From Taxawa tesnikishii (nom. ined.) (lineage: Eukaryota > Ascomycota > Dothideomycetes > Dothideales), in contig JAPDRO010000005.1 of the NCBI GenBank assembly GCA_030247885.1, forward strand, positions 744,001 to 808,000: 64,000 nucleotides of DNA. The letters are read 5' to 3'. The position numbers were made by a program, and so were the translations under genes. How positions within the stretch are numbered: position 1 is the first letter of the stretch; every line of letters begins with the position of its first letter. The notes under the pieces are model-generated. The model ran no database searches and was not told the DNA's origin. It worked only from the letters and a program-made list of their open reading frames with translations. Positions 22,433-32,830 of the stretch are shown here, piece after piece.

Positions 22433-23996
22433 GGTGCTGATGGGGACTGATGACTTGGATATGTGCATATAGAGAGATACCCTGGAAATGCGAGGACATT
22501 GTTGCCATCTGTTGCATGCTCGTCGGTACGGTTGAGGTTGGATGTCTGCATGAGAGAAGCAGTTGTCTCACTCCAGGACACAGCCATGTGGAATTCATCC
22601 ATCCGGATCTGGAGGCATTGGCGCGTGAGGTATTATCAGTACGTGTCGCGGCGTTTCATACTGGTCCATACGTGAAGCTACTCAATGCCCACCTCTAAAC
22701 GCGGGCCCAACGATGCACCTTACGTCTCGCACGTCGGTTTCAGAACAATGATCCTTTCTCCGCCCTGTGGCAGACTGATAGTTCCTGCGCACCTCAAACT
22801 GATACTTCTCGGAATCCCGTTGATAACGTGTGGTGCCCGGTGATTGGCAGCCTTGGAATGGGCGAGGCACACCACAGTTGCTTTGTCGGGTTATGAGACC
22901 GAGTGGTGGTGAAGGTGACGCAGGACAAAAGATCAGAGGCCAATCAACATGGCAGTGGCTCGTCCGCTCATTGGTGATATAGGCTGTCTCTCGACTTGAC
23001 GCTCTTGAACGTATTTCCACAATTCGCAGACTCTGATATAGAGTCTCATACCTTGCGATCCTCCGGATAAGAAAACTCGTTTTCGTTAGGCGATTTACTG
23101 TACCCACGCGTGCAGACCGTGACCTGTAGTATCGCCATGGATGTGCTCGTGCCCGCAGTCCGCAGGTTCTTCGGGCGTGAATTTCTGCCGCTGACCGCCC
23201 TCGGCGCGCTAGCCGCGGGCAATACAAAACTTCGTTGCTCTCCTTGCATCCTCTCTCTTTTACAATCTACATCAGTAGTGACTAACGTCACATCGAGGCT
23301 TCGCTACGGCGACATGCTGAGTGTTATCCGTATTCTCTATGGATTTCGTTCCGTTCCCGGCCTCGTTGAAGGACGCGTACCTCTTTCCTACCAACTGCGT
23401 GGATTCCTCTTAACGGATCGGAGTTGTGGGAGGGCCGCGACACATCTCGAATTTTTACTGGAGATTTTCATTTCACATCGAGTCGTCGATCGCACTGGAT
23501 GGAAGAGAAGACTTTTGTACTTCAGCATGAACTACTCCCGCTGCTTTCACCGCCGCATGCCGAGTTTACTAAGCCGCGATGCGGTTACCATCAGCTTCTT
23601 GCGCTGAGCAAATCGCCCGACTGGCCGGGTTCGTGATTCGTTTCTCTTTGAAAAAGATGAAGGCGGCGCTGCTATGAGGAGCTGTTTTGAGTTTTCTGCA
23701 GCGCGTAAACTGTTGTCTCTCATTCGCTCGTTCATAAGGTGTCCGAGTCGGGTAGCGAGCATTTTCTTGCGATAGATACTGTTGCAGTAGCAACATAAAT
23801 TTCCAGAATTCATGGATCCGATGTTCATGGTGCAAAATCATGTTTAACCCCACAACTCCACACACCTTCCAATTCTTCTTTCACTCATAATGGAATTATG
23901 GACTTGTTGTTTGGCTCATGTCTTCATAACGAATTGAACGTCTACATAGCAGCTAAGCCGTAGGTTGTACCAACCCGTATGTTTCCAATTCCTCCT
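22433..23996. other. Intergenic 1.5 kb, no confirmed gene
   Basis: A 165-codon frame at 23110..23607 (+) has a hydrophobic start (MDVLVPAVRRFFGREF at 23137) but I cannot match it to a family. Nothing else stands out. Confidence 0.5.
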
Positions 23997-24705
23997 CTAG
24001 TACAGGCGCTTTGGTGGAGACATGGTAGCCTTGAGGACAAGGCTGCCAACGTTCTGCCAACCCTTCTTCAGCAGGGAGACGAGGTAGTTGATGGCCAGCA
24101 TGACGTTGGCGACGAGCTCTTCCTTGGTCATGCCGACGTTGCCAACGGCAACACCGAGGCAGAGAACCTTCTTGAGCTGGAACTTGATGGTAGACTTGAT
24201 CTCGGTGATCTTGGCGTTCAGGTCTTCGGCGTGGGAGACTGGGGTTGGGAACTTGCCGGCCTTGGACAGACCGGGACCCAGGAGACGAGGAATCTGCTTG
24301 ATGAGGGTGTCGGAAGCAAGGAAAGCATCGTACTTGCGAGCCAGCTTCTTGATGAGCTTCTTGTTCTTGTTGAGCTTCTTCAGGTCATCAGCGGACATGG
24401 CATCGATGCCGTGGTGCTTGGCACGGTCGAGATCGTGCTGGTCACCGAGCACGCAAATGGCCATGTTGGGCCTGGCAAAAGCATCAATACATCGTCGTTG
24501 ATCGCATTCTGTAGGATGCTCACCTTGGAACACGTGGAAGCTTGATGGTGCCAGAGAAACGCTTGTCACGCTGGGGGTCGTAGTTCTTCAGACCGATCTG
24601 AAGCTCGACGGTCTCGAGGAAGTTTCTCTTCTTGGTGTTCTGGGAGTAGTCCAGGAGCTGCTGGACGTTGGTGCGCACCTGGGCGACAGTGATCTTGCTG
24701 GCCAT
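23997..24705 (-). CDS. RPL10A: 60S ribosomal protein uL1 (L10a/Rpl1)
   Basis: This is the L1-stalk protein of the large cytosolic ribosomal subunit. Exon 1 is 24705..24524, the intron 24523..24472 (52 nt, GTGAGC..GCCAG), and exon 2 24471..23997, giving 218 residues, close to the family norm of 217. The start [11 protein letters not shown] is followed by [47 protein letters not shown] and [18 protein letters not shown]. The C-terminal segment is [22 protein letters not shown] and ends PPKRLY. The intron sits after VPR, before PNMAIC. The frame is intact. Confidence 0.97.
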
Positions 24706-25074
24706 TTTTGCTGACTGTCTTCCAAGAGAAACCGGACGGATCTTGGTATATGCGCTTTGCTTTGAGTCGAAGGAATTGTTCGATTTCGGCGGCGACGAAG
24801 TAAAAGTGGGCATCAAAATAACCGAGCTTCAGCCGGCTGCCGAAACACCAGGCCGAGCCAGCCTCGAACGAGCAGCAAAGTCGAACAGCCATGCCCGTCC
24901 ACATACGCTATCACCATGATATACATGCTCTCGGATTATGACATGATTTTTTTGATTGTCTGCATACTGTATGGCGGCAGGTGACATGGCTGCGCACCAA
25001 TCATGCTATCACAACAAAAGGTACGCCATTCTCTGAGTTTCGCATAGCAGCCACCACTCCGACGCAGGGTTCCC
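24706..25074. other. RPL10A upstream region / GNAT 3' flank
   Basis: 369 bp. Nothing specific recognised. Confidence 0.5.
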
Positions 25075-25809
25075 TCATCGAAGATCCTCGTACAAACCCA
25101 TCCGTGTCGCTTTCCTTTCTGGTTGGACCTTGCCTTGTACAGGCCTAGGTTGGTACATTTCCTCGGCGACGACCTCAAATCCCATCTTCCGATACACCGC
25201 CTTCGCAGCGATGTTGGTATCGTCCACCGCAAGAGCACAACGGAACAGACCAACACCTTTCCGACGACTTTCGCTTTTACCGTGGTTGAGTGCTTCCCCG
25301 ATGAGTTTTTCGCCTAGTCGTCGCCCTCGGGCTGCAGGGCTGACGAACATGCCGCTCAAGTGGAACATTGCAGTCATTTCGAGCCTAGTCTCTGGGGTCT
25401 CTTCGATGCATGCGTCCTTTTGAGCCTGCTCGTGGATCGCCATCTTTAGCCACGGGTTGGTACTGGCCGAGACAGCGGTCACCGTCTCTGCGATATGCGG
25501 ACCCAGCAGCACAACCACACCTAGCCATTCCGCTCGACTACACTCTTCGAGTACATCTAGGGAAGTCTGCTTCGTATCTTTCAAAGCAACAAAAGTAGTT
25601 GCTTTAGGGTTTGAAAGTCTTGATCTAAAGTAGTCCAAGTCACGTTGACTTTCTTCGTCGTACGAACTCGCGAAGGCTTCTGGGGTTGTTTGCAGCGCAT
25701 AAAGACGAAACTCGCGTGATCTTCGAATGAGTCTTTCTTCTGCGGTGGATCCCATGGTTGATTGAGGCACGAGCGGTATCCGGACGATCTTCAAGCGGTT
25801 TTCAGCCAT
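25075..25809 (-). CDS. GNAT-family N-acetyltransferase
   Basis: This is a single-exon protein of 244 residues. The ATG at 25809 is used because the frame upstream is not conserved-looking. The acetyl-CoA binding core is visible: GMFVSPAARGRRLGEKLI (motif A, the R/Q-x-x-G-x-G/A-like loop), then a helix with NHGKSES, a strand LFRCALAVDDTNIAAKAVYRKMGFEVV (motif B) and a short C-terminal tail. The N-terminal half (FRLYALQTTPEAFASSYDEE) is typical of the fungal GNAT subgroup that carries a long first domain. The acceptor substrate cannot be told from sequence. It is divergently transcribed from the CorA-like gene across 486 bp. Confidence 0.85.
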   Translation of the reverse strand: MAENRLKIVRIPLVPQSTMGSTAEERLIRRSREFRLYALQTTPEAFASSYDEESQRDLDYFRSRLSNPKATTFVALKDTKQTSLDVLEECSRAEWLGVVVLLGPHIAETVTAVSASTNPWLKMAIHEQAQKDACIEETPETRLEMTAMFHLSGMFVSPAARGRRLGEKLIGEALNHGKSESRRKGVGLFRCALAVDDTNIAAKAVYRKMGFEVVAEEMYQPRPVQGKVQPERKATRMGLYEDLR

Positions 25810-26295
25810 TTTGCTAGGTTTACGAAATCTCACACTCAAGAGGGAAACGAAAGAAGAAGTGTACAGAAAAATTGGCAGCCCATTCGCTTCGCTCAAGTAT
25901 GTCCCCTTGCCAGTTCTCTGAGTCATATGGACAGACGGGGAAGTTGGCAAAAGTGCAAGTCGTCTGCGAAGTGGGAAAGTCTTGGCATCTCCGTTCGGAA
26001 CGATCTGAGACAGAAGACAGCCATGCGTGCCAGATGACCGTTACAGAAGCCCGCGCTTTGTTTAGTATTTCATCTGCCTGGCAGTGTGTCACCCAGAAGG
26101 CAGACGACACTATCATGTCTTTCCTATCCTTCTCGCGTTTTCTTCACATGGTCTTCTGTGCCATTTTCGCTTTTGTCTTATATTTCCCTTCCCAGCCATG
26201 ACCCCAACACCATCTGTTCATTTCTATACAAAGAGCTGCACAGGAGCTCAAGAAACAAGCGTATCCTGGAACAGCGGAAAAACAGCACATCAACA
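25810..26295. other. Divergent promoter GNAT / CorA-like
   Basis: 486 bp. No clear motif beyond scattered pyrimidine tracts. Confidence 0.5.
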
Positions 26296-28173
26296 ATGTC
26301 ACAGTACGCAGCAGATGCCTCCTTCGGAAACCTGGACGATCCCGAAATCCTTGAACGGTCCATGCGTGCAGTGTCAAGCAGCGTCACGCGAAATTTTGTG
26401 CTGGATTTCGGAGACAGCGAGGCATGGGTGACGTTCGACTTGAATGCTAACTCCATCCAGACGCTTGTTGGGGCAGAGCGCCCAGCAGCGCTTAACACCA
26501 GATGGCTCAATATCTGGTACCCTTATGATCAGAGACCCGCCTTGGAGGCACTCGCCAGACGGTACGATTTCTCACCCAGGCTTCTGGCTCTAATGTGCTC
26601 GGATCCACGCAGACAGACTGGACCCTCTTCACATCGCTCTGTCTCCAGCCGTGCGGATTCCGTAATGGGTCGTTCGGTCCGATACCCCAGCCCTGATGTC
26701 GAGCGAACAGCTGGTGATAGGCTATCTCAAGCGAGTGTCCGCTCTTCAGAGAACCCAGCCAGGTCAGGCAATCTGTACGACATTGTCGACGATGTTTGGC
26801 ACTATACCTCGGTTGACCAAGGCCGCAACTATCTTTGTTTGGGATACAATTCCATTTACTACACCGGGAGCAAACATCTTGGGGAAGATCGAGGACGGGC
26901 CCTTTTGCCTGGATGCAAACGGCTATGGACCTGGCTTGTACTCATGTCGGACAAGACCGTCGTCACGATCAACGAAGATCCGTTCCCCTACAGCAGAGGG
27001 AGGTTGACTCACTTGAATGATCAGACTCTTGTGGAGACGCGACGAAACCTCATAAATGTGTTCCGATCCTTGTCACGGGTTGAAGATCCCGAGTCACTCA
27101 GTCCCTTGACCCTACTGCCCATCCGAAAACGGCTTGGCGACACCGAAGAAGAGACGGCTCACAGAACGTCAGACGCACCAGGTCTACTTTTCTACTATCT
27201 TTTCGAGAACTGGTTCAACAGCTATTCGCTAGTCACTCGCAAGGAGAGCCGATATGGCATCGAACTGGACAATGTGGTACGTAATCTAAAATTCGAGTCT
27301 AACACTCTCGACAGAACAGTAGCGCTGCAAGTACTTGTTGCCAGATTGCGCGTTCAGTCGTTTCTCTATCTGCCGAGATTTCTTCGACTTGCTGGCACAC
27401 CTGTTCGGTGCTTCAGAACGTACTGACCGTGCTCAAGCGCAGAGAGATGTTTCAAAAGCCCCAACTACGCCACATCGATCAATTGGATCGGATCGGTAAC
27501 CAGCTGGGTGTCCTCAAAAGACACTATAAAGCCTACATTCGGATCATAGACCGCGTTGTCGAGCCCCAAACCGCAACGATAGCATCCTTGGAAAATTCTA
27601 GGATCACCAGCAAGTCTAGCCACGACACTTTTGGAGACGGCAATATGTCCAAGATGGTAGAAGCGGAGAGTCTCCTCGGCGTCTCGCTGAGCTCTGCTGC
27701 CAGAGTGCGGTTCGAACGGCTCAAAGACATCATCAGTCTGTATGCGCTGAGCGAAGTCAAGGATTATCTTCACGAGAAAGACGGGCTGGTGCAAATGGTG
27801 CGTCGTAATTCCCATTGCGATGAATGCAACTGCTAACGGGCAGAAGAATTTCCAGCTGCTTGCCGTTAAAACAGCTAACTTCTCGGAGCGCCTGACTAGG
27901 GTTGCTTTGTTCATCAGCAAGGCAACGATCCTCTTCTTGCCTGTCACTTTGATGTCTACGTACTTCGGTATGCCACTAGAGAACGCAGAGTACACCGTGG
28001 GTCAATACTGGATCAGCTTTGCTGTCGTCCTCTTTCTTTCGTGGATTGTCCTTGTCGTCTTTGGCATTGTTAGTGGGACGATGGATAACAGGATTTTCTA
28101 CCAACCGATCAGGCGTCTCGTGGAACGGCTTCCTCGATCTTGGCGGGGCAGAGAGGTTGATGCAGAAGAGTGA
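26296..28173 (+). CDS. CorA-like membrane protein (fungal divergent Mg2+ transporter-like)
   Basis: Three exons: 26296..27276, 27315..27797, 27844..28173, totalling 597 residues. The first intron is only 38 nt (GTACGT, branch TCTAAC, acceptor CGACAG) and the second 46 nt. The ATG at 26296 (MSQYAADASFG) is preceded by a non-conserved frame. The N-terminal cytosolic part resembles the fungal CorA-like group (NIWYPYDQRPALEALARRYDFSPRLLALM). A long helical stretch then leads to two C-terminal transmembrane helices, FISKATILFLPVTLMSTYFGM and WISFAVVLFLSWIVLVVFG. The canonical GMN selectivity motif of CorA is replaced by YFGMP at the end of TM1, as in many fungal paralogues, so true Mg2+ transport is uncertain. 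The frame is intact. Confidence 0.8.
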
Positions 28174-28328
28174 AATGTACCAGCTGCTCATTGCTGCAGT
28201 TCTGGGTGGGATGGATATGTCTTGGACTTTCAGATCAAGAGTAGAGATGCTTGCATGTACGCTCATCAAATGCAGTTGTTCCAATACCGTCTCCTCCATT
28301 CCCTGGCCACTCCTCGACGCAATCCGCG

Positions 28329-28979
28329 TTACCTTCTCTCTTCTTCCTTCGTTTTTCTCCAACCGTCCAGAGCCTTGTCCCACTCGCCCTCACTTCCTTC
28401 ACATCTTTCCTTGACCATGTCCCAAGTCCTTGCCCGTATTATACCCTCCACCATCCTTTCGTTCCTCACCAAACCCGCCAGCGCCTCCGTCCTGGCCTCT
28501 CGAGGGAAGTATCGCCCACTGTACGGATCTAGCCTTTCGTCCACGACTCTTTCTCTCGCTCGTGCATCCTCGATCTCTCGCAACACGTGCTCTGGGTCAT
28601 CCGGATCCGGGCTTGTGGCCACGCCAGCGCAGTAGTTGAGCACATCGCTCCTGGTTTGCCATGACGGGAAGAGAACTTGCGATTTGAAAGTCTCGCAAGA
28701 CGACTGAGGAATTCTTCGCCGGCCTGCGGGTCGTGGAAGACGTTGCGATGTCGAGGCGGGATCGAAACCTTCGATACTCGGAGCTAGTAATGCATTCAGG
28801 TTCTGGGATATCGTATCGTCGACCGCGGCACGCGAGAGGCGTAGAAAGTCTGAGCTGAGTCAGGTGGGTGAGCTGAGAATGGAACTGAGCAGGGCTTCGG
28901 CAATACCTCTAAGGGCTGTCTGGTTGAAGCAGAAAGAGGGTGTCATGCGCGGCGATGGTGTTGTCTCTGATTCCGCCAT
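28329..28979 (-). CDS. MIX23: MIX23 / caffeine-induced death protein 2 (CID2) family
   Basis: Exon 1 is 28979..28907, the intron 28906..28850 (57 nt, GTATTG..CTCAG), and exon 2 28849..28329, giving 197 residues. It starts MAESETTPSPRMTPSFCFNQ, and splicing joins TALR to DFLRLSRAAVDDTI. Conserved family segments are FPSWQTRSDVLNYCAGVA, EHVLREIEDARARERVVDERLDPYSGRYFPREART and LVRNERMVEGIIRARTW. The Cys positions (FCF, SCE, NYC, ERC) fit the intermembrane-space MIX23 family, named CID2 in fission yeast. A role linked to mitochondrial protein import is known from yeast; here it is inferred. It converges on the CorA-like gene (155 bp apart) and diverges from DNA ligase. Confidence 0.9.
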
Positions 28980-29499
28980 GGTTGGCTTAGGCGCGCGTGG
29001 TGGTTCGGGAGAGGGAGTGGGGGCGAGGAGGGTGTCGTGTGCCAAAAGAAGCCCGCCAGGGTTGAGTTGTGTGTGTCCAGTGTAGAGCTCTTTGTGTGGT
29101 ATTTCTCGATGTCTGGTGGCATGCAGAAGACATGCGGCGACTCGTATCGGGAGGCAATGAAGCTACGGTTATGTCATCGAGTCTCTTCTCTCTTCTCCCC
29201 GCCTTCTTGGCGCGTCGCCGTCGCGTCACGAAACTCATCAACTGCCTGCATTGGGCAAGCTGCTACCTACACCAACACCACCAAATTAACAACATTCTTC
29301 TACCACCACTGCTGCCTCGAAGTCCCTCTGTTCTGGTATGAGATGCTGCCTGACAAGTCCCTCTTGTTCACTACTCAGAACTTCTGCACCATATAAGCCT
29401 GGGAGTCCTGCGCATTTCCTGCCCAGCTTGCAGGGCATCGCATTTCCGAGCAGAAGAAGATACACGCACAAAGCCGTCTTTCACGGTTGTCTTTACGCA
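28980..29499. other. Divergent promoter MIX23 / DNA ligase I
   Basis: 520 bp between start codons. No repeat or clear motif found. Confidence 0.5.
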
Positions 29500-32477
29500 A
29501 TGGCTCCGAAGCAGGCGACATTGGGGTACGTCAAGCCGTCTCAAAATACTCTGGGGTGCGCTCTCATTAAGCCAATCGTTTCCCAACATGTTACCATTGG
29601 CTTCCGTGCTCACATTGTTGTCTAGCAAGTTCTTTGCCAACCCAAACGGCACGAAACCTGCTCCTCAGCAGTCCAAACTGGCCTTTTCCTCCAAATCGAA
29701 GGATAAGCCAAAGAAGGAAGAGGAAGAGCCTGTGAAAGCTGAGTCCGCCGAAGACAGCAAGCCAAAGGTTGAGCAGGATGAAGACCACGACACGGTTACG
29801 GCAGATGGTGCAGAAGCTCGAGCCGAGAAGACTGTGAAGCAAGAGACTATCGAAGAGGTGGACGAGCCGAAGCCCAAAAGGCATTAAGCAAAAAGGTGGC
29901 TTTTGCAGAATCCGAGAAGTCGGATACAAAGAAGCGTGCCGCCGAGACCCAAGAGGAGGATGGTACGGCTTCAGAAGAAGAGCCTCCCACAAAGAAGCAA
30001 AGGATGCCTGTACAGAAGGCTGCAAACCCAAAAAGGCCCCTGAAGCAAAGAGCGGGAAAGAGGAAACTACAGCGTCTGCCAAGAAGGGCATGAAGGATGT
30101 CGTGAAGCAGAAGCCGGATGTTGACGAAGATGACGAACCGATCCTGCCAAAGAGAGGTGCGGCGAAGGGCAAGCCGGCAAAGAAAGCAGAACCGCCTGCT
30201 CCTGCAGTCGTAGAAGATGGGGATGTCGACATGGAGAATGCTTCAGAGAGCGATCCGCAATCGGAAGCCGAAGGGTCCGAAGACTCCGAAGACGAGAAGC
30301 CAGAGCAGGCGGCAAAGGCTCGCGAGAAGGTGCAGAGCACTCTCAAGTCGAATACCAAGGATCCGTATCCGGACTGGAAAGCTGGAGACCCCGTGCCGTA
30401 TGCCGCACTCTGCACCACCTTTTCGAAAATCGAGATGACGACCAAGAGGCTGGAGATCCTTGCGCATTGCTCTTTGTTCCTACGACAAGTGCTCAGATTG
30501 ACGCCAACGGACTTACTGCCGACCGTCCTGCTGATGATCGGCAAGCTGGCAGCAGATTACTCCGGCATCGAGCTGGGCATTGGAGAATCTTTAATTATGA
30601 AGTCCATTGGAGAAACCACCGGTCGTACGCTGAATGTTATCAAAGCGGACCAAAAGGAAATAGGAGATCTTGGCCTGGTTGCAGCGAAGAGCAAATCCAC
30701 ACAAAAGCTCATGTTTGCTCCTAAATCACTGACAGTGCGAGGTGTGCATGAAGGCCTCATGGCTATTGCTACAATCGAGGGTCAGGGTGCCCAAGGCCGG
30801 AAGGTTGCAGGCATCAAGAAACTGCTGGCGGCTGCAGATCTGGATATTGCGAAGTCAGGCAAGGGCGTTGACATCACCAAAGACAAGGGAGGACCTAGTG
30901 AAGCCAAGTTCATCATCCGCGCTTTGGAAGGCAAGATGAGATTAGGATTGGCGGACAAGACCGTCTTGGTCGCCCTCGCACAAGCAATGGTGTTCCACGA
31001 AGTGACCAAAACGAGCAACAAGATACCCAGCACGGATCAGCTGGCGAGTGGGGAGACTGTCTTAAAATCTGTCTACAGGTCGGTACAGCAAGTCACTAGC
31101 ACGTGGGTCAAGCTGATTCTTGCAGTGAGTTGCCTAGTTACGAAGTCATCGTGCCAGCACTCCTCGAACATGGCATCTTCCAGCTGCGTGAGCACGTCAA
31201 CCTCCAGCCAGGCGTACCCCTCAAACCCATGCTGGCCAAGCCTACCAAGTCCATCACAGAAGTGCTTGACAGGTTTGAGGGCAAAGACTTTACGTGCGAG
31301 TACAAGTACGACGGCGAACGTGCTCAAATCCATTTCGTCGCGCACGATGCAAAGCAACATATGGCGACGCCTGTTCCATCGGTGGGCAAGAGTGAGAAGG
31401 GAATCTCGAATGTCTTCTCCAGAAACTCGGAAGATTTGTCGAAAAAGTACCCGGATATTCTTGCCAAGCTTCCTACGTGGGTCAAGGAAGGCACAAAGAG
31501 TTTCGTGCTTGACTGTGAGACGGTTGCATGGGACGTGCAGGAGAAGAAAGTCCTGCCTTTCCAGCAACTCATGACGCGGAAGCGGAAGGATGTTAAGGTC
31601 GAGGACGTCAAAGTCAAGGTCTGCGTATTCGCTTTTGATCTTCTTTACTTGGATGGCGAGGTAAGATGAGGTTGCTGAGGTCGGCTTTCGCTGTATGATA
31701 CTAACCATGCCAGGCTCTCGTGAACAAATCCTTCCGCGAGCGCCGCGAGCTCATGTACAAAGCGTTCACTGAAGTCGAGGGCGAATTCGCCTTTGCCAAG
31801 TACGGAAACACGAACGAGCTCGACGAAATCCAACATCTCCTTGAGGACTCAGTCAAAGCGTCGTGCGAAGGCTTAATGGTGAAAATGCTTGACGGCGTAG
31901 AAAGCCACTATGAGCCCTCAAGACGATCGCAGAACTGGCTCAAGGTCAAAAAGATTATCTCGCAGGCGCAGGCGACTCACTCGACCTCGTGGTGCTAGGA
32001 GCGTACTTTGGCAAGGGTAAGCGCACATCCGTCTACGGTGCCTTCCTGCTCGCCTGCTACAATCCGCACACCGAGATGTACGAGACCGTGTGCAACATTG
32101 GTACAGGATTCTCAGAGGCTGTTCTTGAATCCCTCTACGCTGCACTGAGTCCACTCGTCATCGAGCGCGCGAAACCCTTCTACAGCCACTCGACGGGCAA
32201 CAAGGACCAGCCGGACGTGTGGTTCGAGCCGCGGTTTGTGTGGGAGGTCAAGACGGCCGATCTGACGCTGAGTCCGCGGTACAAGGCCGCCAAGGACGAG
32301 GTCAGTGACCCCAGCGGAAGGGGCGTCAGTCTCAGGTTCCCCAGATTCATCAGAGAGAGGGATGATAAGAAGCCGGATAACGCGACGACCAGCAGACAGG
32401 TCGCTGAGATGTATCGGAAGCAGGAGAGTGTGGGTAAGAGTAAGGGACCGGCGGTGGACGATGATTTTGAGTATTGA
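29500..32477 (+). CDS. CDC9: ATP-dependent DNA ligase I (CDC9 orthologue), three apparent frameshifts
   Basis: This is the replicative ligase that joins Okazaki fragments. Exons: 29500..29525 (26 nt), 29626..31078, 31126..31660, 31714..32477. The N terminus [12 protein letters not shown] is a PCNA-interacting PIP box (Q-x-x-L-x-x-F-F) completed only by splicing intron 1. A charged, low-complexity nuclear tail follows, then the ligase N-terminal domain ([20 protein letters not shown]). The adenylation site is [12 protein letters not shown] with the catalytic Lys, and downstream are [20 protein letters not shown] and NWLKVKK. The C-terminal OB domain ends DDDFEY. Apparent one-base losses occur at A runs 29876..29879, 30030..30034 and 31948..31952. 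Restoring three bases gives 926 codons plus stop. The gene is essential in yeast, so sequencing error is favoured. Confidence 0.93.
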
Positions 32478-32830
32478 GGTGGTGGGACTATGGGATCTGT
32501 CGCTGCTGCCACATCGACGCGCGTAGGAGCTTGCTATCAGTGCAGCTTTTGTATTTCTAATCTGTGTAGGACATTTCTGCCACGGCACGCATTTGTCAAG
32601 TACACTGGCTGGGGACCTTAACGGAGTCATTAGGATTACCAACATTGACCTCGCCGTGATGGCATTGGTACCAGTTGACCAACTACGAGCTTCATCGTAT
32701 TGGTGTTGTCAAGACAGTCGACAATATTTCCTCGTTGATACTCGAGAACACTGCGTCTATCTCCTGCAAGCGTCGACAGGTGCAATTCGTCGACTGCTCC
32801 CGTGCACTTCTGCTGCTTTCATCAAATGCC
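32478..32830. other. Intergenic between convergent ligase and sugar transporter
   Basis: 353 bp of 3' flanks. Nothing recognised. Confidence 0.5.

Noticed and set aside
23110-23607. 165-codon plus frame with a hydrophobic N terminus
   Set aside because: Considered as a small mitochondrial membrane protein (ATP synthase subunit-like), but no conserved motif could be matched and no splice structure improves it.
31073-31708. 211-codon minus-strand frame over DNA ligase
   Set aside because: Antisense shadow of the catalytic region, which is unmistakable on the plus strand.
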